In this document: in pieces, positions 1 to 12,014 of the stretch
Position numbering within the stretch: position 1 is the stretch's first letter
Layout of the letters: each line of letters begins with the position of its first letter
Origin: CADCVT01 sp036389485
GTDB lineage: Bacteria; Actinomycetota; Thermoleophilia; Solirubrobacterales; Solirubrobacteraceae
NCBI GenBank assembly: GCA_036389485.1
Contig: DASVPR010000033.1
Span: 8,044-72,043, forward strand
Direction: 5' to 3'
Length of the DNA stretch: 64,000 bases
Made by a program: the position numbers and the translations under genes
The notes under the pieces: generated by a model
Databases searched by the model: none
What the model was told of the DNA's origin: nothing
Seen by the model: only the letters and a program-made list of their open reading frames with translations

Positions 1-434
1 TCGGTGGCGTTGAAGAGGATGTGCTGGCCGATGAAGACGAGGCCGATCGACGCGATGCCGAGGTAGATGCCGCGCAGACGGCCCGCGATCGGGCTGAACA
101 GCGCGCCGCAGAGGCCCGCGAGCAGCACGGCGAGGACGAGCGCGATCACCGGCGGCAGCCCGAGGCCGGCGGTGGACTGGATCCCGAGCGTCTCGCCCCC
201 GGCGAAGTAGCAGTAGCCGTACGCGCCGACGGCGACGAAGAACGCGTGCGCGAGCGACAGCTGCCCGGTCGTGCCGACGAGGATCGTCAGGCCGATCGCG
301 CCGATCGCCGCGGCCATCGCGAACAGGCCGGTCTGCATCCAGAAGCGCTCGAGGAACAGCGGCGTCAGCAGCAGCACCACCCACAGGGCGAGCCACCCCG
401 CCTTCCCGCGCAGCCCGGCGACGCGCTCAGACAC
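1..434 (-). CDS. livM: Branched-chain amino acid ABC transporter permease LivM (3' end outside window)
   Basis: Inner-membrane permease of a Liv-type (HAAT family) importer that would pair with LivH. About 144 N-terminal residues are visible: a short cytoplasmic start followed by hydrophobic segments with the LivM-like stretch GLTILVGTTGQLSLAHA and later RGIYLGIASIGLVFIGQH. The GTG start at 434 overlaps the livH stop by 8 bp, so translation is probably coupled. The C-terminal half lies beyond position 1. Substrate is unknown; Liv-type systems take branched-chain amino acids, but related actinobacterial systems take urea, amides or carboxylates. Confidence 0.88.
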   Translation of the reverse strand, partial: MSERVAGLRGKAGWLALWVVLLLTPLFLERFWMQTGLFAMAAAIGAIGLTILVGTTGQLSLAHAFFVAVGAYGYCYFAGGETLGIQSTAGLGLPPVIALVLAVLLAGLCGALFSPIAGRLRGIYLGIASIGLVFIGQHILFNAT

Positions 435-1313
435 GCGTCAGCTCCCGCGTGCCGAACAGCCCCGACGGCCGCCACAGCAGGACGAGCACCATCACGAAGT
501 ACGGCGTGACCTCGCTCAGCCCGCGGCCGAGGAACGCGACGTCGCTCTGGTAGCCCGCGGTCAGGCTGACGACGACGCCGATGATCAGCCCGCCGACCAC
601 CGCGCCCTGGATCGAATCGAGCCCGCCGAGGATCGCCGCCGGGAAGGCCGCGAGCGCCGCGATCGTCACGCCCTGGTCGACGCCGGGCGTCGGGAACGTC
701 GTGAGGAAGATGCCGCCGACCGCCGCGAGCGCGCCCGCCGACGCCCACGCGCTCGCGGACACGCGGTTCAGCCGGATGCCCATGAGCGCCGCCGCGCGGT
801 GGTCCTCCGCCGCCGAGCGCATCGCGATCCCGTAGTCGGTGAACTTGTGCAGCGCCCAGAACCCCGTGAGCACGAGGATCGCGACGACCGCCGCCGCCAC
901 GCGCGCGGTGGGGATCGCGAAGTCGAAGAGGTGCACGACGTCGCTGCCCCACGGGTCGCCGATCGAGAGCGCGTCGCTGCCGATCTCGCGGATCAGCTCG
1001 GTGACCAGGATGATGTCGACGCCGATCGTGATGATCGAGAGCGTGTCGACCGACACGCCGCGCAGGCGGCGCAGGATGACGAAGTAGACGATCCCGCCGA
1101 AGAGCGCCGCGGCGGCGATGCCGACGAGCGCGGCGGGCACGAACCCGAGGTCCTTGTGCGTGCGCGCGATGACGTAGGCGCCGAGCAGCACGATCGAGCC
1201 GTGCGCGAAGTTCACGGCGTGCGAGGCCTTGAAGATCATCACGAAGCCGAGCGCCACGAGGGCGTAGACGAAGCCGAGCGAGATCCCGCTCAGCAACAGC
1301 TCGACGAACTGGT

Positions 1314-1317
<4 letters not shown>
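427..1317 (-). CDS. livH: Branched-chain amino acid ABC transporter permease LivH
   Basis: Membrane permease of 296 residues, the usual LivH length, with about eight hydrophobic segments. The family stretch GFVMIFKASHAVNFAHGS lies near residue 30, and AAFPAAILGGLDSIQGAVVG near residue 230 is also typical. The GTG start at 1317 forms a GTGA overlap with the stop of the upstream ATPase gene, and the 3' end overlaps livM. It is the second gene of the run ATPase-livH-livM. No periplasmic binding protein gene (livK) is in the window. Confidence 0.9.
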
Positions 1318-2903
<1,586 letters not shown>

Positions 2904-3045
2904 CGGCGCGGAAGCTAAGCCCGCGCCGCACGCGCATCAATGCGCGAATCCACAGAGTTCGGCCCGTGAATTTCTCGGTTCGCCCAGCGGACGCGGGCCG
3001 TCCGAGGGGATAGAACGCAGTCCGGTAGATGGCGGGGAGACGACG
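2904..3045. promoter_or_regulatory. Divergent intergenic region between liv operon and acyl-CoA synthetase
   Basis: These 142 bp lie between two divergent starts and must hold the promoters for both directions. It is locally less GC-rich, with A/T-containing patches around 2935-2975. A GGGGAGA Shine-Dalgarno-like stretch ends 5-6 bp before the ATG at 3046. No clean promoter hexamers were identified by eye. Confidence 0.4.
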
Positions 3046-4692
<1,647 letters not shown>

Positions 4693-5041
4693 GCCGGCGC
4701 GCCGCCGCTACGCCGGTGGCGAGCGTCGCCGCGGCGCCGGCGATCGCGCGGACGGTCCGGCCGAGCCGCTCCGGGTCCGGGATCGAGTGGTAGCGCGCCC
4801 CGTCGTCGCCGACCTCGATGAAGCCCTGCGGCGAGGCCTCGAGGTAGCCGCCGCCTCCGCCGCCGTCGCCCTTCTCGATGTCGCTCCCGTATCCGCCGCC
4901 GCCCGCGACGCGGACCCGGGCGACCGGGATCACGGTGCGGCCCTCCGTCACCACCGGCTCGCCGTAGCAGAGGCGCGCGCCGACGAGGCCGTCGAACAGG
5001 CCCCGCAGGCCGCCGACTCGTGGGCCGCGCCTCGCCATCGC

Positions 5042-5206
5042 TCAGCCGTCGTAGGGGGTGAAGTCGCGCTTCCGCGCGCCGCAGACGGGACAGAACCAGG
5101 TGTCGGGGATGTCCTCGAAGTTCGTGCCGGGCGGGATGCCGCCGTCGGGGTCGCCGTCGGCGGGGTCGTAGATGAAGCCGCACGATTCGCAGATCCACTT
5201 GCTCAT
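5042..5206 (-). CDS. Rubredoxin
   Basis: A 54-residue single-domain rubredoxin. Two CxxCG knuckles, WICESCG near residue 6 and WFCPVCG near residue 38, supply the four cysteine ligands of the mononuclear iron site; the intervening Tyr, Pro and Phe positions (FIYDPADGDPDGGI, PGTNFEDIPDTW) are typical. It is a cytoplasmic one-electron carrier, often serving alkane hydroxylases or peroxide/oxygen detoxification enzymes, but no obvious partner is adjacent. ATG at 5206, divergent from the Nudix gene only 23 bp away. Confidence 0.95.
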   Translation of the reverse strand: MSKWICESCGFIYDPADGDPDGGIPPGTNFEDIPDTWFCPVCGARKRDFTPYDG

Positions 5207-5229
5207 GGGAAGTGGCAGGCTACGCGACG

Positions 5230-5859
5230 ATGGAGGCCGACCGCCCCGAGCCCGGCGCAGAGCTCAACACCGGCGACGCGACGACCCCGCGGCCCGCGGC
5301 GACGGTGATCCTGCTGCGTGGCGGCGGCGAGACGCTGGAGGTCCTGCTCGTCAAGCGCAACCCGGCGATGCGGTTCATGGGCGGGGCGTGGGTCTTCCCC
5401 GGCGGCGCGGTCGACAACGCCGAGGGCTCCGACGACGCGGCCCACCGCGTGGCGGCGCTGCGGGAGCTGGAGGAGGAGTCGGGCGTCCGGCTCGACGACC
5501 CCTCCGCGCTCGTCCCGTTCAGCCGGTGGATCACCCCCGCCCAGGTCAAGAAGCGGTTCGACACCTGGTTCTACCTCGCGCCCGCGCCGGACGACGCGGC
5601 GCCCAAGTGCGACGGCGAGGAGTGCGTCGACTTCGGATGGTTCACGCCGGACGGCGCGCTGGAGGCCCACAGGGAAGGACGGATCCTGCTCGTCTTCCCC
5701 ACGATCAAGACGCTCGAGCAGCTCGGCGTCTTCGCCACCGCCGACGAGCTGCTCGACCACGCCCGCGGGACGGACGTCCGGCCCATCGAGCCGCGGGTGA
5801 TCGTCAGCGGCGAGAGCGCGCGGGTCGTCCTGCCGGGCGAGCCCGGCTACGACGCATGA
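5230..5859 (+). CDS. Nudix hydrolase
   Basis: About 209 residues with a Nudix fold. The Nudix box is present with an insertion: GGAVD...AALRELEEESGVRL near residues 55-85, keeping the REL-EESG metal-binding core. It probably hydrolyses a nucleoside diphosphate-X or CoA derivative (the arrangement resembles the NUDT7/NUDT19 group), but specificity is not assignable. The ATG at 5230 was chosen; an in-frame GTG at 5212 would add six residues. The stop overlaps the next start as ATGA, indicating coupling with the epimerase. Confidence 0.85.
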   Translation: MEADRPEPGAELNTGDATTPRPAATVILLRGGGETLEVLLVKRNPAMRFMGGAWVFPGGAVDNAEGSDDAAHRVAALRELEEESGVRLDDPSALVPFSRWITPAQVKKRFDTWFYLAPAPDDAAPKCDGEECVDFGWFTPDGALEAHREGRILLVFPTIKTLEQLGVFATADELLDHARGTDVRPIEPRVIVSGESARVVLPGEPGYDA

Positions 5860-6908
5860 GCCCTTCGCCGGTTCGCGGCGTGCGGCCCGCGGGGTCGGGT
5901 CCCGGTCTGACGGTCGCGGTCACCGGGCCGACGGGAGAGATCGGCAAGCCGTTCGTGCAGGTGCTCGAGCGGACGCGCGAGGTGAAGCGGATCCTCGGCA
6001 TGGCGCGCCGGGCGTTCGACCCGTCGTCGCTGGGGTGGCGCAAGACCGAGTACCGCCAGGGCGACATCACGAACCGCCCCGACGTCGATGCCCTGGTCGA
6101 GGGCGCCGACGTCGTCGTCCACCTCGCCTTCATCGTCCTCGGCGCCAGCGACGCGACCCGCGACATCAACCTCGAGGGCTCGCGCAACGTCTTCCAAGCG
6201 GCGGTCTGCGCAGACCGGGTCAAGCGGCTCGTCTACACGTCCTCGGTCGCCGCGTACGGCTTCCACGAGGACAACCCGCTGCCGCTGGACGAGGACGTCC
6301 CGGCGCGCGGCACCGAGGCCCACCCGTACAGCGCGCAGAAGGCGGAGCTGGAGAGCGTGCTGGCGCAGACCGTCGACGGGAAAGTGGACACATACGTCTT
6401 CCGCCCGTGCATCGTCGCCGGGCCGCAGGCGCGGATGCTCATCGAGGCGATCCCGTACGTGCGGATCGGCGAGAGGCTGCCCGGCGTCGTGCGCGCGCTG
6501 TTCGACCAGGTGCCGATCCTCAAGCCGGTCATCCCGGACCCCGGCGTCCCGTTCCAGCTCGTCCACCACGACGACGTCGCCTCCGCGCTCAAGGCGGCGG
6601 TGCTCGGCAAGGGCGAGCCCGGCGTCTACAACCTCGCGGGCGACGGCGAGATCACGCTGTCGGACCTCGCCGACGCGCTGCGCTGGTACAGCGTCCCGGT
6701 GCCCGACCTCGCGCTCGACGCCACCGCCGGGCTCGTGTCGCGGCTCCCGTTCCTGCCCGCCGAGGCGACGTGGGTCAACGCCGGCCGCGTCCCCGTGGTG
6801 ATGGACACGAGCAAGGCGAAGAGGAAGCTGCGCTGGCGGCCGAGGCACTCCACGCGGGAGACGCTCCAGCAGGTGGTCGAGGCGCATCGCCCCGACCTCG
6901 AGGCCTAG
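5856..6908 (+). CDS. NAD-dependent epimerase/dehydratase family protein (extended SDR)
   Basis: A 350-residue extended short-chain dehydrogenase. The Rossmann motif TGPTGEIG lies near residue 25, followed by GADVVVHLAF, the catalytic YxxxK as YSAQK near residue 155 and FRPCIVAG. It would oxidise, reduce or epimerise a nucleotide-sugar or a small carbonyl substrate with NAD(P); which one is not clear. The ATG sits inside the Nudix stop (ATGA). The stop at 6906-6908 overlaps the convergent stop of the next minus-strand gene by three bases. Confidence 0.85.
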   Translation: MSPSPVRGVRPAGSGPGLTVAVTGPTGEIGKPFVQVLERTREVKRILGMARRAFDPSSLGWRKTEYRQGDITNRPDVDALVEGADVVVHLAFIVLGASDATRDINLEGSRNVFQAAVCADRVKRLVYTSSVAAYGFHEDNPLPLDEDVPARGTEAHPYSAQKAELESVLAQTVDGKVDTYVFRPCIVAGPQARMLIEAIPYVRIGERLPGVVRALFDQVPILKPVIPDPGVPFQLVHHDDVASALKAAVLGKGEPGVYNLAGDGEITLSDLADALRWYSVPVPDLALDATAGLVSRLPFLPAEATWVNAGRVPVVMDTSKAKRKLRWRPRHSTRETLQQVVEAHRPDLEA

Positions 6909-7276
6909 CGCGCGGCCGTCACCTCGACGTCGACCGCGCTGCGGACCTCCTGCGCGAGGTCCTCGTCGCCGAACACGAGGATGCGATCGGCGGGGAAGGT
7001 GGCGAGCGCGTCGCGCACGGCCACGACGGGGTCGCCCTCGCCGGTCTCCGTCCGCGCGTGCGCGCCCTCGTCGCGCAGGTCGTCCGCGACCTCGTCCGCG
7101 CGCTCGGAGGCGTCGGCGATCGCGTCGTCGGCGTCCGACATCCAGAACTTGAGCTTCGACTCCTGCTCGGCGGGCGCGACGACGAGCACCTCGGCGCCGT
7201 CGAGGTCGTCGCCCGGGAGCGCCGAGCGCACCCGGGCGGCATCGACGGCTTCGCGCGCGAGGACGAGGATGCGCAT
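6905..7276 (-). CDS. Small universal-stress-protein-like protein of unknown function
   Basis: A 123-residue acidic protein beginning MRILVLAREAV, with alternating beta/alpha pattern and LVVAPAEQES, then AVRDALATFPADRILVFGDED. This resembles a minimal UspA-like alpha/beta fold without a clear ATP-binding G-x2-G-x9-G motif. It begins 10 bp after the thiolase stop and is probably co-transcribed with it. Function unknown. Confidence 0.7.
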   Translation of the reverse strand: MRILVLAREAVDAARVRSALPGDDLDGAEVLVVAPAEQESKLKFWMSDADDAIADASERADEVADDLRDEGAHARTETGEGDPVVAVRDALATFPADRILVFGDEDLAQEVRSAVDVEVTAAR

Positions 7277-7286
7277 CGCGAGCCTC

Positions 7287-8471
7287 TTACCCCTCGCGCT
7301 GGAGAAGTAGCGCGATGCCCTGGCCGCCGCCGATGCACAGCGTGACGAGGCCGAGCTCGTAGTCCTCGCGCTCCATCTCATTGAGGATCTTCGTCGTGAT
7401 GAGCGCGCCGGTCGCGGCGATCGGGTGGCCGAGGGCGACCGCGCCGCCGTTCGGGTTGACCTTCGCCTCATCGAGCCCCAGCTCGCGGATGACGGCGAGC
7501 GCCTGCGCGGCGAACGCCTCGTTCAGCTCGACGACGCCGACCTCGTCGAGGGAGCGCCCGGCCTTCTCCATCGCCTTCTTCACGGCCGGCACCGGGCCGA
7601 TCCCCATCACCTCCGGGTCGCAGCCGCTGATCCCCCAGCTGACGATCCGCGCGCGCACCGGCGAGCCGAGCTCCTTCGCCTTCTCCTCGGTCATGAGCAC
7701 GAGCGCGGCGCCGGCGTCGTTCATCCCCGACGCGTTGCCCGCCGTGACGGTGCCGCCCTCCTTCTTGAAGATCGGCTTGAGCTTGGCCATCGTCTCCGCG
7801 CTCGCGTCCGGTCGGACGTGCTCGTCCCTCTGGAACGGGACCGTCTCGCGCTTGACCTTCACCGGCACGGGGACGACCTCGTCGTCGAACTTCCCGGCCT
7901 CCCACGCGGCGGCGGCGCGGCGGTGCGACTCCACCGCGAACGCGTCCTGGTCCTCCCGCGAGATCGACATGCGCTCGGCGAGGTTCTCCGCCGTGACGCC
8001 CATGAGGATCTCGTGGAACGGGTCCTGCAGCGAGCCCTGCACCGGGTCGACCAGCGTCGACGGGCCCATCTTCGTGCCCCACCGCGCGTCCGGCATCCAG
8101 TACGGGCCGCGGCTCATCGACTCCGCGCCGCCGGCCAGCGCGACGTCGGCGTCGCCGGACATGATCGCCTGCGCCGCGGAGACGATCGCCTGCACGCCGG
8201 TGCCGCACAGGCGGTTGACGGTGTAGGCGGGCTTCTCCTTCGGGACCCCGCTCTCCATCCCCACGACGCGCGCCATGTACGGGTCGCGCGTGTCGGTGTG
8301 GATGACGTTGCCGAAGACGACGTGATCGATGTTCTGCGGCTCGATCTGCGCTCGCTCGATCGCCGCCTTCGCCGCGATCGTGCCCAGCTGGGTCGGAGGG
8401 ACGTCCTTGAGCGCTTTCCCGTATGAGCCGACGGCCGTCCGCGCGCCGGAGCTGATGACGATGTTGGTCAT
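7287..8471 (-). CDS. Acetyl-CoA C-acyltransferase (thiolase)
   Basis: A 394-residue degradative/biosynthetic thiolase that would condense two acetyl-CoA or cleave 3-oxoacyl-CoA. Catalytic features: nucleophile Cys89 in NRLCGTGVQA, His in GGAVALGHPIAATGA near 352, and second Cys in TLCIGGGQGIA near 382. Length and start (ATG 8471) match the family. It could serve beta-oxidation, alongside the two acyl-CoA synthetases in this window, or polyhydroxyalkanoate precursor formation; no reductase or synthase gene is adjacent. Divergent from the aldehyde dehydrogenase with only 36 bp between starts. Confidence 0.93.
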   Translation of the reverse strand: MTNIVISSGARTAVGSYGKALKDVPPTQLGTIAAKAAIERAQIEPQNIDHVVFGNVIHTDTRDPYMARVVGMESGVPKEKPAYTVNRLCGTGVQAIVSAAQAIMSGDADVALAGGAESMSRGPYWMPDARWGTKMGPSTLVDPVQGSLQDPFHEILMGVTAENLAERMSISREDQDAFAVESHRRAAAAWEAGKFDDEVVPVPVKVKRETVPFQRDEHVRPDASAETMAKLKPIFKKEGGTVTAGNASGMNDAGAALVLMTEEKAKELGSPVRARIVSWGISGCDPEVMGIGPVPAVKKAMEKAGRSLDEVGVVELNEAFAAQALAVIRELGLDEAKVNPNGGAVALGHPIAATGALITTKILNEMEREDYELGLVTLCIGGGQGIALLLQREG

Positions 8472-8507
8472 GGAGCGGTCGAGTCTAGGAGTAGTAGCGT
8501 CCGGGCC

Positions 8508-9887
8508 ATGACTGCCACGATCGAGTACGCCGTCGTCAACCCGGCCACCGGCGAGACGCTGAAGCGATTCGACGCCATCAGCGACGACGACCTCCGCGAC
8601 GCCATCGCCCGCGCGCACCGCGCGCACGAGGAGTGGAATCGATCGACCACCGTCGCCGACCGCGCCGCGATCATCCGCCGCGTCGGCGAGCTGCACGACG
8701 AGCGCAAGCAGGAGCTCGGCGAGATCATCGTGCGCGAGATGGGCAAGCCGATCGAGCAGGCGGTCGGCGAGGTCGAGTTCTGCAAGGCGATCTACGACTT
8801 CTACGCCGACAACGCCGAGGAGTTGCTCGCCGACGAGGAGATCAAGCTGCTCGACGGCGAGGGCAGGGCGTTCGTCCGCAAGAGCTCGTACGGCCTCCTG
8901 CTCGGCATCATGCCGTGGAACTACCCGTACTACCAGGTGGCCCGCTTCGCCGGCCCGAACCTCATCATCGGCAACACGATCCTGCTCAAGCACGCCGAGC
9001 AGTGCCCCGAGTCGGCCGCCGCGATGGAGCGGATCTTCCACGAGGCCGGCATCCCGGAGGACGCCTACATCAACGTCTACGCGACGCACGAGCAGATCGA
9101 GTGGGTCATCGCCGACCCGCGGCTGCGCGGCGTCTCGCTGACCGGCTCCGAGCGCGCCGGCGCCGCCGTGGCGGAGATCGCCGGGCGCAACCTCAAGAAG
9201 GTCGTCCTCGAGCTCGGCGGCTCGGACCCGTTCATCGTCCTGGGCAGCGACGATCTCGACGCGACGGTCGAGGCCGCGGTCGGCGGGCGCCTGGAGAACA
9301 CGGGCCAGGCGTGCAACGCCGCGAAGCGCTTCATCGTCGTGGACGAGCTCTACGACGAGTTCCTCGACAAGTTCAAGGAGAAGCTGACGGCCGTCGAGCC
9401 GGGCGACCCGAGCAAGGAGGGCACGCCGATCGGCCCGCTGTCGTCGTCGAAGGCGACCGAGCGGCTCGCCGAGCAGCTCAAGCGCGCGATCGACAGCGGA
9501 GCGAAGCTCGTCGCCGGCGGCGAGCACGAGGGCAACTTCTTCAAGACCACGATCCTCACCGACATCCCGGAGGGGAGCGACGCGCGCTACGAGGAGTTCT
9601 TCGGGCCGGTCGCGCAGGTCTACCGGGTCAAGGACGAGGAGGAGGCGGTCCGCCTCGCCAACGACACGCCGTACGGCCTCGGCTCGTACGTCATGACGAA
9701 CGACTCCGACCAGGCGCTGCGCGTCGCCGACCGCATCGAGGCCGGCATGGTCTTCGTCAACGGCGTCGGCGCGGAGGGCGCAGAGCTGCCGTTCGGCGGC
9801 GTCAAGAACTCCGGCTACGGCCGCGAGCTCGGGCGCTACGGCCTCGACGAGTTCGTGAACAAGAAGCTCATCCGCGTCGTGGGCTGA
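8508..9887 (+). CDS. NAD(P)-dependent aldehyde dehydrogenase (succinate-semialdehyde dehydrogenase-like)
   Basis: A 459-residue cytoplasmic aldehyde dehydrogenase. Key residues: Asn138 in MPWNYP, general base Glu235 in LELGGSDP, and nucleophile Cys269 in GQACNA, followed by the C-terminal PFGGVKNSGYGRE. The compact length and the LELGGSDPFIV/GQACNAAKRF pattern resemble the GabD2/succinate-semialdehyde group, but the aldehyde is not fixed by sequence. ATG 8508; a possible AGGAG lies about 15 bp upstream. Its 3' end overlaps the convergent EEP gene by 20 bp. Confidence 0.9.
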   Translation: MTATIEYAVVNPATGETLKRFDAISDDDLRDAIARAHRAHEEWNRSTTVADRAAIIRRVGELHDERKQELGEIIVREMGKPIEQAVGEVEFCKAIYDFYADNAEELLADEEIKLLDGEGRAFVRKSSYGLLLGIMPWNYPYYQVARFAGPNLIIGNTILLKHAEQCPESAAAMERIFHEAGIPEDAYINVYATHEQIEWVIADPRLRGVSLTGSERAGAAVAEIAGRNLKKVVLELGGSDPFIVLGSDDLDATVEAAVGGRLENTGQACNAAKRFIVVDELYDEFLDKFKEKLTAVEPGDPSKEGTPIGPLSSSKATERLAEQLKRAIDSGAKLVAGGEHEGNFFKTTILTDIPEGSDARYEEFFGPVAQVYRVKDEEEAVRLANDTPYGLGSYVMTNDSDQALRVADRIEAGMVFVNGVGAEGAELPFGGVKNSGYGRELGRYGLDEFVNKKLIRVVG

Positions 9888-10629
9888 GCTCCGCGACGAT
9901 GGCGGAGTGGTCGCTCAGGCCGCTCCGCCTCCACTCGTGCGCGTAGGCGCGCGCGACGACGTCGACGTCCCTGGTCAGGAGGTGGTCGAGGCGCCAGCCG
10001 CCGCGGTCGTTGGCGAAGGTCCAGGTCCGTTCGGGCCGGTCGAGGAAGGCGTCCTCCCAGCCGTGCTCGGCTCTGAGCGTGTAGACGAGCGCCGACTCCG
10101 CGGCGTTCCAGCGCTCGCCCCGCTCGGGGCGGAGGTTGCCGCGGCTGGTGTGCGCGAAGGTGAGGACGGTCCCGTCCTCGAGCGTGCGGCGCGGGGTGTT
10201 GAGGTCGCCGCAGATCGCGATCGGCCCCTCGCGGTCGCGCGCGTAGGCGTAGAGCGCCTCGTGGGTCAGGACCTTCGCGAGGTTCGGCGACGGCGAGATC
10301 GGCGAGTGGACGTTGAGCAGCTCGATCCCGCCGACCTCGGCGCTCACCGCGCGCTCCGGCCACGGCAGGCCGGCCAACGCCCTCACCGCCCCCGCTTCCC
10401 GGGCCGCGGTCAGCACCGCCAGGCGCCGCGGCTTCGGCGGCACCGCCTCGTCGAGCGGCGTGACGCTCCACTCCAAGCCCGCCTCGCCCAGCGCCTCGCG
10501 CCAGAGCGGCAGCGAGTTGACCGTCACCTCCTGCAGCGCGACGACGTCGGGCGCCGTCGACAGGACCGCGGCGGCCTGCTCGGGCTGGCGCTTCAGCCTT
10601 CCCGCGACGTTCCACGAGACGAGCCTCAT
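9868..10629 (-). CDS. Endonuclease/exonuclease/phosphatase family protein
   Basis: A 253-residue EEP-superfamily metal-dependent phosphoesterase. Motifs: WNVAG at the N-terminus, LQEV near residue 35 (metal-binding Glu), NVHSP, CGDLNTPRR near 140 and the C-terminal WRLDHLL...LSDHSAIVAEL with the catalytic His. Members include exonuclease III, DNase I and phospholipid phosphatases; there is no signal peptide. ATG 10629 overlaps the stop of the DUF4173 gene (ATGA), making it the last gene of a response regulator-kinase-DUF4173-EEP operon. Confidence 0.85.
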   Translation of the reverse strand: MRLVSWNVAGRLKRQPEQAAAVLSTAPDVVALQEVTVNSLPLWREALGEAGLEWSVTPLDEAVPPKPRRLAVLTAAREAGAVRALAGLPWPERAVSAEVGGIELLNVHSPISPSPNLAKVLTHEALYAYARDREGPIAICGDLNTPRRTLEDGTVLTFAHTSRGNLRPERGERWNAAESALVYTLRAEHGWEDAFLDRPERTWTFANDRGGWRLDHLLTRDVDVVARAYAHEWRRSGLSDHSAIVAELSPRRG

Positions 10630-12014
10630 CGCCGCGCGATGTTCCACCCTCCCCAGCCGTCGTCGCCGACCGGCCGCTCCAGGTCGGGCGGCAGGGCGGG
10701 GCGCGCGTCGGCGCTGAGCGTGCGGAGGTACGCGCGATCGGGGCTCGCGCGGGCGAGGTTGCGCTCGGCGATGCGGAGGTCCGGGTTCCAGGCCGCGAAC
10801 GCGAGCCCGGCGACGACGGTCGTGAGGAGCGAGGTCCGGGGGAGGAAGGACGTGCGGTCGAGGGCGAGCGCCGCGACGACGAGGGCCAGGATCGCGCCGA
10901 GCCACAGGAGCGTCGCGGTCGCGGTGACGCGGAGGCGGGTCGCGCCGAAGGCGTCCTGGTAGAGGTCGAGGCGGTGGAGCGCGCTGGCGAGGACCACGCC
11001 GGTGAGGAGGCAGAGCACCGCGAGCAGCGCGCGCAGCAGCCGCCGGTCGCCGCTCGCCCAGCGCAGCGCGCCGCCCACGAGGGCGAGCGTGAGCAGCGCG
11101 GCGACGAGGAGCTGGCCGTACCCCTCGCGCGCGTACTCGGCGTACGTAAGCCCGGCGGTCTGCAGGACACGGTCGTCCCCGCCGAACAGCACCGTCAGCT
11201 GAACCGCGACGAACGCGGCGAACAGGAGGTCGAGCGCGGCGAGCGGGATCGCCCACTCCGCGGTGCGCAGCCGCGGGCGCGGGGCCGGCGGCGCTTCGAG
11301 CCGCCGCCCGACGATCAGCCCGCCGACAAGCGCCGCGATCGCGACGAAGACGAGCACGCGGAACGGGAGCAGGCCGACCGACACCTCCTCCGGCAGCGAC
11401 TCGACCGCCAGCTGCGCGAACGCCGCGTCGCCGCTCGCGAACAGGACGCCGAAGACGAGCACCAGCACCGCCGCGATCGCCGCCCCGCGCAGGAGCGGCG
11501 TCGCGCGGCGACCCGCGTTCGCGGGCACCGCGTCGAGCGCGCCGAGCGCCACCGTCCGAGCACCGCGCGGCGCGGCGAGGAGAGCGGCGAAGGGCGCCGC
11601 GAAGCCGACCCGCCCGGCGACCGCCACCGACCCGAGCCCCACCGCGCCCAGGATCGCCGGCCATACCACCCACTGAGCGTCGCGAACCACCGCGACCGAG
11701 GCGCAGAGGATGGCGAGCGCCGCCCACGCGGGCCCCCACTCCCCACCCGCCGGTGCCGCGGAGTCGCGCGGAGGGCCCGCGGCGCGGGCGCCGCCCCTCG
11801 CCGTCGCTTCGCGGCGCCCCCGCGCGGCGGCGATCGCGACGGCGAGGGCGGTCGCGAGGATGCCGAGTCCCGGGCGCTCGCCGGGCAGGCCGGCGGCCGC
11901 GACGACTCCGGCGGCGGCCGCCGCGAGGCACAGCCTCGGCGAAGGGGGCGGCGGGCGACGGGACGGGGGCGACGCTCCCTCGGGGCGCTCGGGGGTCGCG
12001 AGCCGATCGGTCAT
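10626..12014 (-). CDS. DUF4173 (DUF4153-like) multi-spanning membrane protein
   Basis: A 462-residue integral membrane protein with about ten hydrophobic segments and a typical DUF4173 core (AEWAIPLAALDLLFAAFVAVQL, GLTYAEYAREGYGQLL, AWNPDLRIAERNL). Function of this family is unknown. Its start is coupled to the histidine kinase stop (ATGA) and its stop to the EEP start, so it is part of the two-component operon. The N-terminal 30 residues are Pro/Ser-rich. Confidence 0.82.
   Translation of the reverse strand: MTDRLATPERPEGASPPSRRPPPPSPRLCLAAAAAGVVAAAGLPGERPGLGILATALAVAIAAARGRREATARGGARAAGPPRDSAAPAGGEWGPAWAALAILCASVAVVRDAQWVVWPAILGAVGLGSVAVAGRVGFAAPFAALLAAPRGARTVALGALDAVPANAGRRATPLLRGAAIAAVLVLVFGVLFASGDAAFAQLAVESLPEEVSVGLLPFRVLVFVAIAALVGGLIVGRRLEAPPAPRPRLRTAEWAIPLAALDLLFAAFVAVQLTVLFGGDDRVLQTAGLTYAEYAREGYGQLLVAALLTLALVGGALRWASGDRRLLRALLAVLCLLTGVVLASALHRLDLYQDAFGATRLRVTATATLLWLGAILALVVAALALDRTSFLPRTSLLTTVVAGLAFAAWNPDLRIAERNLARASPDRAYLRTLSADARPALPPDLERPVGDDGWGGWNIARR

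Noticed and set aside
2904..3045. Riboswitch or leader RNA upstream of the acyl-CoA synthetase
   Set aside because: No conserved paired structure or known motif could be recognised in this 142-bp region.
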